A program made the translations under genes and the position numbers. The notes under the pieces were generated by a model. It was not told the origin of the DNA. It did no database searches and saw only the letters and a list, made by a program, of their open reading frames with translations. A stretch of DNA of 64,000 nt from Rudaea sp. 3F27F6. GTDB lineage: Bacteria > Pseudomonadota > Gammaproteobacteria > Xanthomonadales > Rhodanobacteraceae. Location of the stretch: contig NZ_SCNG01000001.1 of NCBI RefSeq assembly GCF_005503555.1, positions 620,001 to 684,000 on the forward strand, in the 5' to 3' direction. Below, piece after piece: positions 36,628 through 45,683 of this stretch. How positions within the stretch are numbered: the stretch's first letter is position 1; every line of letters starts with the position of its first letter.

Positions 36628-39396
36628 TCAAGCTGAGATGTCGGCAGGCATATGCAACGGAGCCTTCGTTTCGAACGGCAGCGTGACGTCTGCCGTGGTC
36701 GCATCGAGTCGATGGAGGCGGGCTTGCCATTCGAGGACGCGAGGATGTTCGGAGCCAAGCGCTGTCCGCATACGTGCAACGGCGCGTTCGAGGTTGGCGC
36801 GCGCCAGCGGCCGTTCCTTGCCGTTTTGCCAATCGATGAATGCAGAAACAGCGTCGCAAATGTCCAATTGCCATCCCTCGGGGTCGGCGACGTTCACGAA
36901 GAACTCTCGCGCTTCCTTGATCTTTTTTCCAGCAAGATCGGTATCGCCCACATCGAGTGCGGCTTCGGCAGTACCGAGCATTGTTTTGACCAAAGTCGGT
37001 TTGGATTTACTGCTCAGCGCTCGTAGTTCATTCTCGGCGCGCATGAATCGGTCGAGTGCCTCCTGCGGATTCTTGGTCTTGACCAGAGTCGTGATGAATA
37101 TTTCAGTCTCGCGCACAATAACGCGCAGGAGATTTTCTGGAGGCAGTTTTAGGTTGTCCGCGGCCTCGTGCGCTTCGGCGATCTTCGCGTCGCGCTGATT
37201 CTCATCCCCCAACAGCGCGGCGATACGGATGCCGGAGACCGCCCAATGGACGCCAAAGCGCGCCATTTGCTTCGGCGCGAAGTCGCGAACCATTGTTTTT
37301 GATCGATCGAGCAAAACAGTCGCTTCCTCAGGGCGCGCCAAATCTATGGCCACTTGCGTTTGAGCAACCAGCATCATCGCAATGTTTGCGGTGGGGCCGG
37401 TGGCTTTCAGGTGGAGATCTATGCTGTGCCCCATTTCGTCGAATGCAGAGAGCGGAAAGCCGATGCGAGCCGTGCAATTTGCCATCATCATCCGCGAAGC
37501 CAAAGCGTCTGCGCTGTTTTCACGCCCCAGGCGGGTATAGATATCAATCGATTTGCGAAACTGAGCGCACGCTTCGACGGGCTTGTCGGCCAGAGTGAGC
37601 AGGGTTCCATAGTTGCTGAACAACTGTGCGACGCTACGCGAGTCGTTCGGCACATTGCTCAATGCGTCGATGCCCTGACGATAGAATTCCATTGCTTGAT
37701 CGAGCTTGCCCGATTGAACGGCTACTTCGGCCAAAATGCGCTGACAATTGGCGCGAATCTCACGGGTTTGTTCTGGCGCAAGTGCAGCAGCCTGTTGCAA
37801 TCCGACCTCGGCCCAGTGTCGTGCTTCGTCCCGTTTGGCAAGGTTCCGTTCCAGGTCGGCAAGCGAACAAGACAGCTCGGCGCTTATAGAAAGCGGAAGG
37901 GTCTTCTGCGGATTGGTGAGTAGCGGCAGCAAGAGTTGTTCGAGCGGCTGCCTGTTGCCGCGTTGCTCGTACGCTTGTCTGAGCGTATCGAAAAGAAGCG
38001 GATAGAGTTCCGGACGGTTTTCCGCTTCCTTGGAGACACGTTGCGCTGCCAACGCGAGCAGATCGTCGATCTTGATGGCCTCGTTGTTCGGCGCGGCCGA
38101 CCCGAGCACCGAGAGGAGAAAGTCGACGGTCATGTCCGAACGTACGGCTTGCGCTTGCGCGTTGGCCCGTTCGGTCTCGGCGTGGGCGCGCGCCGCTTGT
38201 GCTTGGTCGCGCTGTTCGGCAGCCACGCGCGCCTGCCACAAGGCCAGCACCAATCCCACGGCCAGGCTCGCGACGATGGCGGTGGCAACGCCGAGCGCCA
38301 GGCCGTTGCGCCGGACGAAGCGCCGCGCGCGATACCAACGGCCGTCGAGCTTGCGCGCTTCGATCGGGCGGTGGGCAAAAGCGTTGTCGAGATCGTGCAG
38401 CAGGCCGTCGACGTTGGCGTAACGGTCATCCGGCGATTTCGCCAGCGCTTTCAGCGCGATCGCATCGAGATCGTCGATCAGCTCGCGTGGCAGGTCCGCG
38501 ATCGCGCCCGTCGCGCTCGGCCGTACCGGCATATCTTCGCCGATCAACTTCACGCATGCGGCGATCGAGATGTTGTGAAAGTCGAACGGCGGTTTTTTCG
38601 CGATAAGGAAATAGAACAACGCGCCGAGGCCGTAGATGTCGGTACGCACGCTCGCTTTTCCGTTGCGGATTTGCTCCGGCGCGGCGTATTCGAGCGTCAG
38701 CGGCTGCATGGTGTCGGCCCTGCGCTCCTCGTCGAGCAAACGAGCGACGCCGAAGTCGAGCAGGTAGGCGTGGCCGTCACGATCGACCAGGACGTTGTTC
38801 GGTTTGATGTCGCGATGCACGACCGAGTTGTCGTGCGCGTGTGCTACGGCGGCGGCGATCTGACGGAATATGCTGATGCGTGCGCCGAAATCCGCCGTTC
38901 CCTGGAGCAGGCTCCACTTGTCGAGCGGCATGCCCTCGACGAAGTCCGTGATGAGGTAGGGTTGTCCCCCCGCAGTCACGCCGCCGTCGATGAGTCGCGG
39001 GATATTCGGGTGTTGCAGTTGCGCGAGCAGATGGCGCTCCATTTCCAGGCGGATGCGCAATTGCGGCGTGTCGCCGTACAGGAACTTGATCGCGACGCGC
39101 TTTTCATACGTGCCGTCGTTGCGTTCGGCCATCCATACGTCGCCCATGCCGCCGCGGCCCAGCCGATGCAGGGCCCGCCAGGGACCGACGCGTTCGCCGT
39201 CGTGAGTCTGCGCCAGCGGATCTTGTTCGGCCCGATCGATATCCGCCAGCCATCGGCGCAACGCGTCGGCATGAACGGGTTCGCTTTGGTCGAGTTCGGC
39301 CAGGCGCAGCGCACGTTGCTTCGGCGGAAGATCCAGCAGCGAATCGAGCTGTTTTTCCAGCGATTGCCAGCCGAGGACGGAATTGGAGGTCGACAT
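36628..39396 (-). CDS. Transmembrane Ser/Thr protein kinase with C-terminal TPR-like domain
   Basis: A 922-residue receptor-like kinase. A helical N-terminal segment (1-70) precedes the Hanks-type kinase domain: glycine loop LGRGGMGDVW (79-88), Lys104 (VAIK), HRDIKPNN (194-201), DFG (214-216) and APE (239-241). One membrane helix spans about 365-387 (GLALGVATAIVASLAVGLVL). A coiled coil with DQAQAARAHAETERANAQA follows, then some 450 residues of TPR-like helices, predicted to be periplasmic. The start ATG 39396 is used because the upstream open frame lacks domain content. It lies 388 bases downstream of an ECF43-like sigma gene on the same strand, a pairing seen in Xanthomonas (EcfK/PknS) and Vibrio (EcfP/PknT), where the kinase activates the sigma factor by phosphorylation. 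Confidence 0.92.
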   Translation of the reverse strand: MSTSNSVLGWQSLEKQLDSLLDLPPKQRALRLAELDQSEPVHADALRRWLADIDRAEQDPLAQTHDGERVGPWRALHRLGRGGMGDVWMAERNDGTYEKRVAIKFLYGDTPQLRIRLEMERHLLAQLQHPNIPRLIDGGVTAGGQPYLITDFVEGMPLDKWSLLQGTADFGARISIFRQIAAAVAHAHDNSVVHRDIKPNNVLVDRDGHAYLLDFGVARLLDEERRADTMQPLTLEYAAPEQIRNGKASVRTDIYGLGALFYFLIAKKPPFDFHNISIAACVKLIGEDMPVRPSATGAIADLPRELIDDLDAIALKALAKSPDDRYANVDGLLHDLDNAFAHRPIEARKLDGRWYRARRFVRRNGLALGVATAIVASLAVGLVLALWQARVAAEQRDQAQAARAHAETERANAQAQAVRSDMTVDFLLSVLGSAAPNNEAIKIDDLLALAAQRVSKEAENRPELYPLLFDTLRQAYEQRGNRQPLEQLLLPLLTNPQKTLPLSISAELSCSLADLERNLAKRDEARHWAEVGLQQAAALAPEQTREIRANCQRILAEVAVQSGKLDQAMEFYRQGIDALSNVPNDSRSVAQLFSNYGTLLTLADKPVEACAQFRKSIDIYTRLGRENSADALASRMMMANCTARIGFPLSAFDEMGHSIDLHLKATGPTANIAMMLVAQTQVAIDLARPEEATVLLDRSKTMVRDFAPKQMARFGVHWAVSGIRIAALLGDENQRDAKIAEAHEAADNLKLPPENLLRVIVRETEIFITTLVKTKNPQEALDRFMRAENELRALSSKSKPTLVKTMLGTAEAALDVGDTDLAGKKIKEAREFFVNVADPEGWQLDICDAVSAFIDWQNGKERPLARANLERAVARMRTALGSEHPRVLEWQARLHRLDATTADVTLPFETKAPLHMPADISA

Positions 39397-39784
39397 GATT
39401 GGATTCGGTGGCTCTCGAGATGGGTGGAGCAAAAATCGAAATTCGGTGCGAAAGACGGGCATTGCCCATCGGTGAAGCGCGTCCGGCCAACGGACGCGAC
39501 TCTTCCTTGAAGGCTCCTGCCGTTCCCCATTCCAGCCGGCACGCGCTGCACACGGGCCGGCTTCGACGCTTTACCGCGGCGCGCCCTATTCCGCCGACAC
39601 GATCGGCGGATTCCTCAAAGGCCCGGCGCGCGCAGCGTTGCCTTCCGGCATGCCGATTGGCGCGATTCGGCTTTCTCCCCTCACCCGCCAAGGTGTTTGC
39701 TTTGCCTTTACGACCGGCCAATCCCCCGGACTTAGCATTGACGCCGATGCCGCCATCCCCTATGCGCGGTGCGCATACGTCGCG
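39397..39784. other. Gap between ECF sigma gene and kinase gene
   Basis: 388 bases with no supported gene. It may hold a separate promoter for the kinase. Overlapping frames in both strands look like high-GC noise. No strong hairpin or consensus sigma70 promoter was recognised. Confidence 0.35.
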
Positions 39785-40384
39785 TCAGTCAGACTCGCGC
39801 AACCGGCCGATCATCCAGCCCCTCGCCTTGATCCAATCCCGGCGCACCGTGCGCTCGTCGATGCCCAGCGCAGCGCCGATTTCCGCGTCGCCCAATCCGA
39901 CGAAGAATCTCAACGAGACGATTTGCGCCATGCGCGGAAAAATCTGTCCGAGCTGATCGATGACTTCATTGATCTCCAATACTTGCTCGGCATGGCGGCC
40001 GTCGGTATCCGGAGCGACATGCTCTTCGAGCGTTTCCGTCGGGACTGCACTGCCGCGCTTTTGCGCCAACTTCCTGCGCGCATGATCGGTGAGCACGAAG
40101 CGCATGGCGCGCGTGGCCAGATAGTAGAAATGGTTGATGTCCGCGACCACCAGATCGGGCGAGTCCTGCAACTTGAGATAGACCTCGTGGACGAGCGCGG
40201 TCGTCGACAGCGTGGGACTTGCGCCGAAGGCGTTGCGCTGCACGTGTGCCACGCGCAGCAGACTCCGGTACGCCTCCGTCATCATTGAAGCCAGGCTGTT
40301 GGACGGATCGCGTATGGCACCGTCCAATGTCTCTTGCAATCGCATGAGGACAAGATCGTCGGCCGAGTCGGTGGCTTGGGTCAT
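39785..40384 (-). CDS. ECF sigma factor of the kinase-linked ECF43 type
   Basis: A 199-residue sigma factor starting at ATG 40384, with a longer open frame upstream that is not supported. Region 2 contains LVHEVYLKLQ and INHFYYLATRAMRFVLTDHARRK; region 4 contains RMAQIVSLRFFVGLGDAEIGAALGIDERTVRRDW. In ordinary ECFs the start of region 2.2 is acidic (DAED-like); here it reads LSTTALVHE (Ser60-Thr61-Thr62), with hydroxyl residues instead. In ECF43 factors such as EcfP this absence makes RNA polymerase binding depend on phosphorylation by the partner kinase. The downstream Ser/Thr kinase fits that model. A TACAAT element (minus strand, 40418-40413) lies 28 bases upstream of the start. No anti-sigma gene is seen. 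Confidence 0.88.
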   Translation of the reverse strand: MTQATDSADDLVLMRLQETLDGAIRDPSNSLASMMTEAYRSLLRVAHVQRNAFGASPTLSTTALVHEVYLKLQDSPDLVVADINHFYYLATRAMRFVLTDHARRKLAQKRGSAVPTETLEEHVAPDTDGRHAEQVLEINEVIDQLGQIFPRMAQIVSLRFFVGLGDAEIGAALGIDERTVRRDWIKARGWMIGRLRESD

Positions 40385-40848
40385 GCGGTGTGCCGATGCT
40401 TCAACTCGGAGCATTGTAGCGATTGGCCATACATCCCATCGTGCTTTTGCGAAGTACCTCACGCAATTTGCTGCGTCGTTGCGCCTCAGCCGACACCTGT
40501 CATTGACGAAAAATTTTTTGCCGGCCATGCCCGGATTCATCGCGCTTTTGCGAAATAGGGAAAGCTGCAAAGTGCGTGCGCCGGCTGTGCGAGTCACACA
40601 ACCCGCTCACGAGGAAAAGGAAAAGGGGTTTCTGCGGGTGTTTCTGTCTGCGCAGAAGGGCCGATGGCTGTGAAAGCAGGCGCCTTTGGCGCGATTCAAC
40701 CGGAGCAATCACGCCACGGCGTTTTTGAATCGCCGCAAGAGTCGATTGTTCCGCGGCATGTCGGTTCCGCTGCGAAAGCCTGAATTTCATTCTGCCCTGT
40801 AAGAAAGCCCTTCGTCACGGGGAACACAAGCAACACTGGGAGTAAGTC
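40385..40848. other. Divergent intergenic region between ECF43-like sigma and DUF11 genes
   Basis: 464 bases. The minus side carries a TACAAT -10 (40418-40413) for the sigma gene. The plus side likely carries the DUF11 gene promoter; CCCTGTAAG...CGTCACGGGG around 40795-40822 is a plausible ECF-type promoter region, but no consensus is known to me. No gene is supported. Confidence 0.35.
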
Positions 40849-43722
40849 ATGTCTTGTTTCAAGAATCTCGTCGAGCACGGTTTGGTATTGGGCACGATGC
40901 ACAAGGTCAAATCCCGAATTGGCATCCTTCCGCGCGGAGTCGATCGTCACCAAGCAAATCTTCGCATGCCTGCGAAGCGAGACTTCGGTAGAACGTTGGC
41001 ATGGCTATGCTTTTCATTGCAGGCAACAACGGTTTTGGCTCAGCAACAGGCGCCGACCACGATCTATTCGGAAGATTTTCAGAATGACCAAGCCGCGCAT
41101 ATTGCCGCCATCATCAAGGTCAACAGCTACACCGGGGCGGGAGGAGCGACCTATACCGCGTCGCCGGCCTGGTTGACGAACTGCAATGGCTTGTTGTCTG
41201 CCTGGAACCAGGCTGTGAACCCCGCCTCTGCAACGGCCAACGGCGAGTGCAACGACCAGGCTGCCTGGAACAGCGTGCAACAGTTGGCGGAAGCGCTCGG
41301 CATGTTGAACGGCGGAACCACGGGAGCCGGCGGCACGGCACGCAACAATCTGGCGGTCAGCGCCTATACGCAGGCCAATCCGCCTCCGGCTCCCAACAAC
41401 ATCGAAGTCCAGTCATCGCAGATTCCATTGAACGGTTCCGGCAGGTTTCTGGTCTTCGGCGCGGACGTCGCTGCGATCAATTGCAGCATTGCCGCGCATC
41501 CCGTGCTGCAGTTCTACGCCGTCGACGCCTCGAACACCGCGGTTGCCGCCGGTGGGCAGGTCGATGGCTGCGGCGGCAATTCCTTCACCACAGAAGCAAT
41601 CGGCGCCGCCTCTGCGTTGAGCGTCAAGGCCGGGCACTACACCAGCGGAAGCGCCATCCTGGTTTCCGGCAACAGCACATCGATCCGGATCAACAACCTG
41701 ACCTACACCGGAGGCGGCAACGACCACGCATTCGACAATCTGCTGATACAGGACGTCACGCCCACGCTGAGCAAGGCATTCGGCACTTCCACGGCGTCGC
41801 CCAATGCCGCCGTCACGCTCACATTCACCGTGACCAATACGACGGACAATCTGCGCAAACAGGGATGGGCGTTCACCGACACGCTGCCTTCCGGTTTGAC
41901 GATCGCCGATACCACCGTCGCATCGACGTGCACCGGCACGACGGTGACTATCGCCTCCGGCGGCAACACGGTCGCGATCAGCAACGGCAACCTGCCCGCC
42001 GGTGCCTCATGCACTATCACTGTGGATGTGACGGCGGCGGCCCCGGGCAGCTACACCAACGATGCGTCGAACATCAGCGGGTCGAGCGGGCTCAATCCGC
42101 CGCCGTCGCCCACGACGCTGACCGTGGTGGCGCCCACGCCCTATGCGTGCAGCGTACCGACGATCTTCATCGCGCAAGGCGCGCCCACGCAACTCGAAGC
42201 CCTGATTTCCGCCTCGGGCAGTTCGAGCTTCGTCAACATCGGCCCTGCCGCTGCGATCCGCTACAACGCCGTCGGCTACAACACGCTGGACAATTTCCTT
42301 TACGGCGTGGCTTCGTCGAACAATCATCTGGTGCGCATCGATCCGGCCACCGGCAATTTGACCGATATGGGCGCGATCACCGGATTGGCCGCAACGTCGA
42401 CGGGCATCAATGCCGGCGCGTTCGACGATTCCGGCAACTTCTATATCGGCTTGTCGACCGATACGACGCATGTGATCTATCGCGTCGATCTCGCGACACT
42501 GGCCGCCACCCAGATACCGATCTCGGCGGCACTCGGCGTCAGCGATTTCACGTATTCCGGCGGATTCTTCTGGGCCGTGCCGGACGGGGCCGGCAAGGCG
42601 ATCCGGCGCATCGATCCCGCCACCGGCACGATCACCACGTTCCCCGTGGCCTTCCTGCCGGCAGCGAGCGCCTACGGGGCCGCGTGGACCTATGGCAACG
42701 GCAACATCGGCTTCAGCAACAACGATACCGGCAGCGTCTATCAGATCGCCGTCAACAATCCGGGCAATACGCCGACCTTCACCCTTGTCTCCACGGCGAG
42801 CGGACCGGCCAACAGCAACAACGACGGTGCGGCCTGCTCGCTGCCGGTCGATCTGGCGATCACGAAAGCGGGTCCGGCAACCGTGGCGGCGGGTGGTGCG
42901 ATAAACTGGACGCTCACGGTGACGAACAAGAGTGCAAACCCGAGTTCGGGTTTCGTCGTCACCGACAGCGTGCCCGCGGGCGTGACGAACATTGCCTCGC
43001 CGACGGCGGGCTGCACGGTTTCGGGCAACACGGTGACCTGTGTCGGCGGTGCGCTCGCGGCCAGTGCGTCGGCAACGATCGCGATCACCGGCAACGCGCC
43101 AAGCCCGTTCACGACGTGCATCACCAACTCGGCGAGCGTGCTCGGCAACGAAGCCGATCCGTCTTCGGCGAACAATTCGGCGAGCTTGCAGACCTGCCCG
43201 CCAGCGTCGCCGGCTTCGATCACGACGATGAAGGCGCTGACCGCGATCAACGGCGCACAGCCGGCGGCAGGCCAGCTGGTCAACGCCGGCGACGTGCTGA
43301 CCTATACGATCACCAGCACGAATGCCGGCCAGACCGCAGGGGCAACCACACTGACGGAGACGATGCCTGCGAGCACGACGTACAAAGGCCCGGACGGCGG
43401 CGCATGGACCGGATGTGCGCCGGGAGCGGCGAATCCGACCCAGTGCATCGCGGTCCAGAACGTGCCGGCGAACAGCAGCACGAGCAACACATTCACGGTC
43501 GCTGCCAGCAAACCGCTCGCGAGCGGTACGCGTTCCATCACCAACGTGGTCACGAGCAGTGCGGACCCGATATGCGCGATGTGCTCGGTGACCGTCCCAG
43601 CTGCAGCGCAGCCGCCGGCCGCAGCGGTCCCCGCGCCCGCCAATCCGATCTGGATGCTGGGGCTGCTGAGCCTGTGCCTCCTCGTGATCGGCGGGGGCAC
43701 TGCATACAGGCAACTGCGCTGA
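40849..43722 (+). CDS. Large secreted DUF11-repeat surface protein with C-terminal anchor
   Basis: A 957-residue protein. GGGAG 9 bases before ATG 40849 supports this start, which places a 39-residue basic extension before the signal-peptide core (FGRTLAWLCFSLQATTVLAQQ). Regions: a unique N-terminal domain (65-310) rich in cysteine, a DUF11-type repeat (about 312-430, LSKAFGTSTASPNAAVTLTF), a beta-propeller-like region (430-660, NNHLVRIDPATGNLTDMG), two more DUF11 repeats (665-920), and a C-terminal VPAPANPIWMLGLLSLCLL stretch ending YRQLR. That tail resembles IPTL/PEP-CTERM sorting anchors. It is probably displayed at the cell surface. Being divergent from the ECF43-like gene, it may be one of its targets. 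Confidence 0.8.
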   Translation: MSCFKNLVEHGLVLGTMHKVKSRIGILPRGVDRHQANLRMPAKRDFGRTLAWLCFSLQATTVLAQQQAPTTIYSEDFQNDQAAHIAAIIKVNSYTGAGGATYTASPAWLTNCNGLLSAWNQAVNPASATANGECNDQAAWNSVQQLAEALGMLNGGTTGAGGTARNNLAVSAYTQANPPPAPNNIEVQSSQIPLNGSGRFLVFGADVAAINCSIAAHPVLQFYAVDASNTAVAAGGQVDGCGGNSFTTEAIGAASALSVKAGHYTSGSAILVSGNSTSIRINNLTYTGGGNDHAFDNLLIQDVTPTLSKAFGTSTASPNAAVTLTFTVTNTTDNLRKQGWAFTDTLPSGLTIADTTVASTCTGTTVTIASGGNTVAISNGNLPAGASCTITVDVTAAAPGSYTNDASNISGSSGLNPPPSPTTLTVVAPTPYACSVPTIFIAQGAPTQLEALISASGSSSFVNIGPAAAIRYNAVGYNTLDNFLYGVASSNNHLVRIDPATGNLTDMGAITGLAATSTGINAGAFDDSGNFYIGLSTDTTHVIYRVDLATLAATQIPISAALGVSDFTYSGGFFWAVPDGAGKAIRRIDPATGTITTFPVAFLPAASAYGAAWTYGNGNIGFSNNDTGSVYQIAVNNPGNTPTFTLVSTASGPANSNNDGAACSLPVDLAITKAGPATVAAGGAINWTLTVTNKSANPSSGFVVTDSVPAGVTNIASPTAGCTVSGNTVTCVGGALAASASATIAITGNAPSPFTTCITNSASVLGNEADPSSANNSASLQTCPPASPASITTMKALTAINGAQPAAGQLVNAGDVLTYTITSTNAGQTAGATTLTETMPASTTYKGPDGGAWTGCAPGAANPTQCIAVQNVPANSSTSNTFTVAASKPLASGTRSITNVVTSSADPICAMCSVTVPAAAQPPAAAVPAPANPIWMLGLLSLCLLVIGGGTAYRQLR

Positions 43723-44463
43723 GCGGCTCTTTCGGTAGACGAATGACATAAGTTGAATTACTGGCGCGCGGCATCCTACGGTCTTCTCGGATTCGTCTGA
43801 CCCTAGGGTCGCCGAGCGCCAGCTTTCAACGGTTATGCGTGTGCGGGTTGGCGGCGCGGATTCCCACTTCGGCGCCGCGTTCGCGGGATTCGGTATGGTT
43901 CACGCGCCACGCCATCGGCTGGATACTTGCTTCGCGGCAGGACAGTTGACCCAACTACTTGATGCGTTCCCGCCATAGCCGAGTCTAGTTAACTATCGTC
44001 TGATCGCTCGCTCACAATCCGCGGCAGCACCGCTTCGCAAGCCCCTTTAGCAAAGCGCGTGCTGACGTGGGTTCGTTCTCTGCAACACCAGGGAACAGTA
44101 AAGGCACGGTAGCTTCGGTGGCCCCCAAGACCGAAGAAGAAGCAATCGATTGCGCCGACTTCACGCGTCATTACGGCGATCTCGCGCGGCGTTCAACGAG
44201 ACGTCGGAGTACGCGCCGAGCTTGCAGGCGCCGCGATACTTGAATCGCTATCAGCGTGCGCCGCTGGCCTGCAGCAATGAGAACGAACCGCCGCCATCAA
44301 GGGGCCTGAGCGGACGATCGTTCGGCTTGGCATTGCGGATACCGGCCCCGGTCAGCAAGATCGAAGTTTCCCTCGCAACGATGAGAGATATCCCAGTACT
44401 TACCCCTGAAAAGCGTGGGAGGTCGCCGGACCGGGATGGATTGCCTGGGATGCCGAGGGCACG
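43723..44463. other. Gene-free region downstream of the DUF11 gene
   Basis: About 740 bases of lower apparent GC with no supported gene. Frames of 60-122 codons exist on both strands but lack ribosome sites, recognisable motifs or coding-like composition. It may be decayed sequence. Confidence 0.4.
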
Positions 44464-44488
44464 AAAAAGCCCGCTGTTATGCGGGCTT
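44464..44488 (-). terminator. Rho-independent terminator of tRNA-Thr
   Basis: On the minus strand GCCCGC-ATAACA-GCGGGC (within 44486-44469) is followed by five T (44468-44464), a textbook intrinsic terminator. A smaller hairpin, GACATCC-TG-GGATGTC (44492-44507), lies between it and the tRNA. Confidence 0.85.
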
Positions 44489-44521
44489 CGGGACATCCTG
44501 GGATGTCGATGGATTTGATTG

Positions 44522-44597
44522 TGGTGCCGGAGAAGGGAATCGAACCCCCGACCTACGCATTACGAATGCGCCGCTCTACCAACTGAGCTACTCCGGC
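44522..44597 (-). tRNA. tRNA-Thr (anticodon CGT)
   Basis: The minus-strand 76-base sequence folds as a complete cloverleaf: acceptor GCCGGAG pairing with CTCCGGC, D arm GCTCAGTTGGTAGAGC, anticodon stem with loop TTCGTAA (anticodon CGT, reading ACG), T arm GGGTTCGATTCC, and an encoded 3' CCA. It is followed by an intrinsic terminator and preceded by a pilE-like gene transcribed in the same direction. Confidence 0.95.
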
Positions 44598-44674
44598 ACG
44601 GAGCCGCGCATTGTAGCGGCGGAATTCCAGCATCACAAGTCCGACCGATTTTCGGGAACCCCGCCAGGCAACCA

Positions 44675-45094
44675 TCAGCGGCATTCCTCGGCTGCCGACC
44701 CTGAGGCGGCATACAAACCGGTCGAATCGAGGCTCAGGTCGCCGCAGGAATCGGTGGCCTGCGCACCTTGCGGGCTGACGGTGATCTTGAGCCGCTGCGC
44801 GTCGCCGCTCAGGTCGAGGCCGAACAATAGGTAGTAACCACCCGGCTGCGAGGACGCCGGCAGGTTCAATCCCTTCGGGCCCGTGTCCGCGGTGTAGCGG
44901 TTGAAACCGGCGTAGTACCGTTCCTGCGCCATCATCAGCGTATGCAGAAACGCTTTGCCTTCCACGCGCCGGGCCTTGCGTACGGATGCCTGGTACGACG
45001 GTATCGCGAATGCGGCGAGGATCGCGAGCAATGTAAGCACGACGACCATTTCGATCAGGCTGAATCCCAGACAATCGGCTTTCCCTGCGCGCAT
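44675..45094 (-). CDS. PilE-like type IV pilin of the downstream cluster
   Basis: A 139-residue prepilin with leader MRAGKADCLG, cut before Phe, and the N-terminal helix FSLIEMVVVLTLLAILAAF with Glu at mature position 5. AIPSYQASVRKARRVEGKAFL and QERYYAGFNRYTADTGPKG follow the PilE minor-pilin pattern. Two cysteines (one in the leader, one in TDSCGDLSL, plus the C-terminal EECR) leave a possible C-terminal disulfide loop. It is the last gene of a pilV-pilW-pilX-pilE set, 13 bases after the pilX-like gene. Minor pilins of this set would be assembled in the inner membrane. It is more divergent than the canonical PilE at 47656-48093. Confidence 0.85.
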   Translation of the reverse strand: MRAGKADCLGFSLIEMVVVLTLLAILAAFAIPSYQASVRKARRVEGKAFLHTLMMAQERYYAGFNRYTADTGPKGLNLPASSQPGGYYLLFGLDLSGDAQRLKITVSPQGAQATDSCGDLSLDSTGLYAASGSAAEECR

Positions 45095-45107
45095 GACACT
45101 CCTCGCT

Positions 45108-45683
45108 TCAACTTGCGGGCAACGCTTCCTCCGCAACGGCATATACGCTTTCGACGACGCGGACGAAATCCTCGGTTGCGCCGATGCCTTTGGCGGTGAT
45201 GCGGAACAGGCGGCGTTCCGCTCCGGACGAACCGGATGCCGAAGGCGCGGCGCCCAGATCCTCCACGACGTAGACCGGCGACGCAGCGAGTTGCGCGGTC
45301 GCATCGGCATTGCCCAACTTCGCGAGATCGATACGGAACGGATTTGCAGCGGCCAGCGCGGACGGCGTGCGCATATACGTCGCCGGATCAGTCGGCGCGG
45401 CCGCGTCACGTGTTATGCAGCGCAGCGAGGCGCAAACCACCTTCGCTCCGTTGCGCGCCGCGATCTGTTCGATCCGTGCACGCGCGCCGCTCATTGCGCT
45501 GTCTGCGGCAAGCTGTGCGAGCTGCGCATTGTGCGCCGAAGCGACCATCTTGTTTTCGATCACCGCGTTCTTTGCCATCGCCACGGCAAGTAACGAAAGT
45601 ACGAGCAGGATGATCGTCGATACGAACAGCACGGCGCCGCGCTGCCGACGTTCGCAAGAAGATCGAGTCGCACGCGCAGTCAT
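45108..45683 (-). CDS. PilX-like minor pilin of the downstream cluster
   Basis: A 191-residue protein with the PilX N terminus: a basic start, RRQRGAVLFVSTIILLVLSLLAVAM, and AVIENKMVASAHNAQLAQLAADSA. PilX lacks the usual Glu5. It overlaps the upstream pilW-like stop by the ATGA junction at 45680-45683, so translation is coupled. The rest is a soluble domain with VYVVEDLGAAPS and RRLFRITAKGIGATEDFVRVVES. PilX normally joins PilV, PilW and PilY1 in the pilus-priming complex; no PilY1 gene is present in this set. Confidence 0.85.
   Translation of the reverse strand: MTARATRSSCERRQRGAVLFVSTIILLVLSLLAVAMAKNAVIENKMVASAHNAQLAQLAADSAMSGARARIEQIAARNGAKVVCASLRCITRDAAAPTDPATYMRTPSALAAANPFRIDLAKLGNADATAQLAASPVYVVEDLGAAPSASGSSGAERRLFRITAKGIGATEDFVRVVESVYAVAEEALPAS

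Noticed and set aside
44150-44518. 122-codon plus-strand frame before the tRNA
   Set aside because: It crosses the tRNA terminator hairpin and has no ribosome site or motif.
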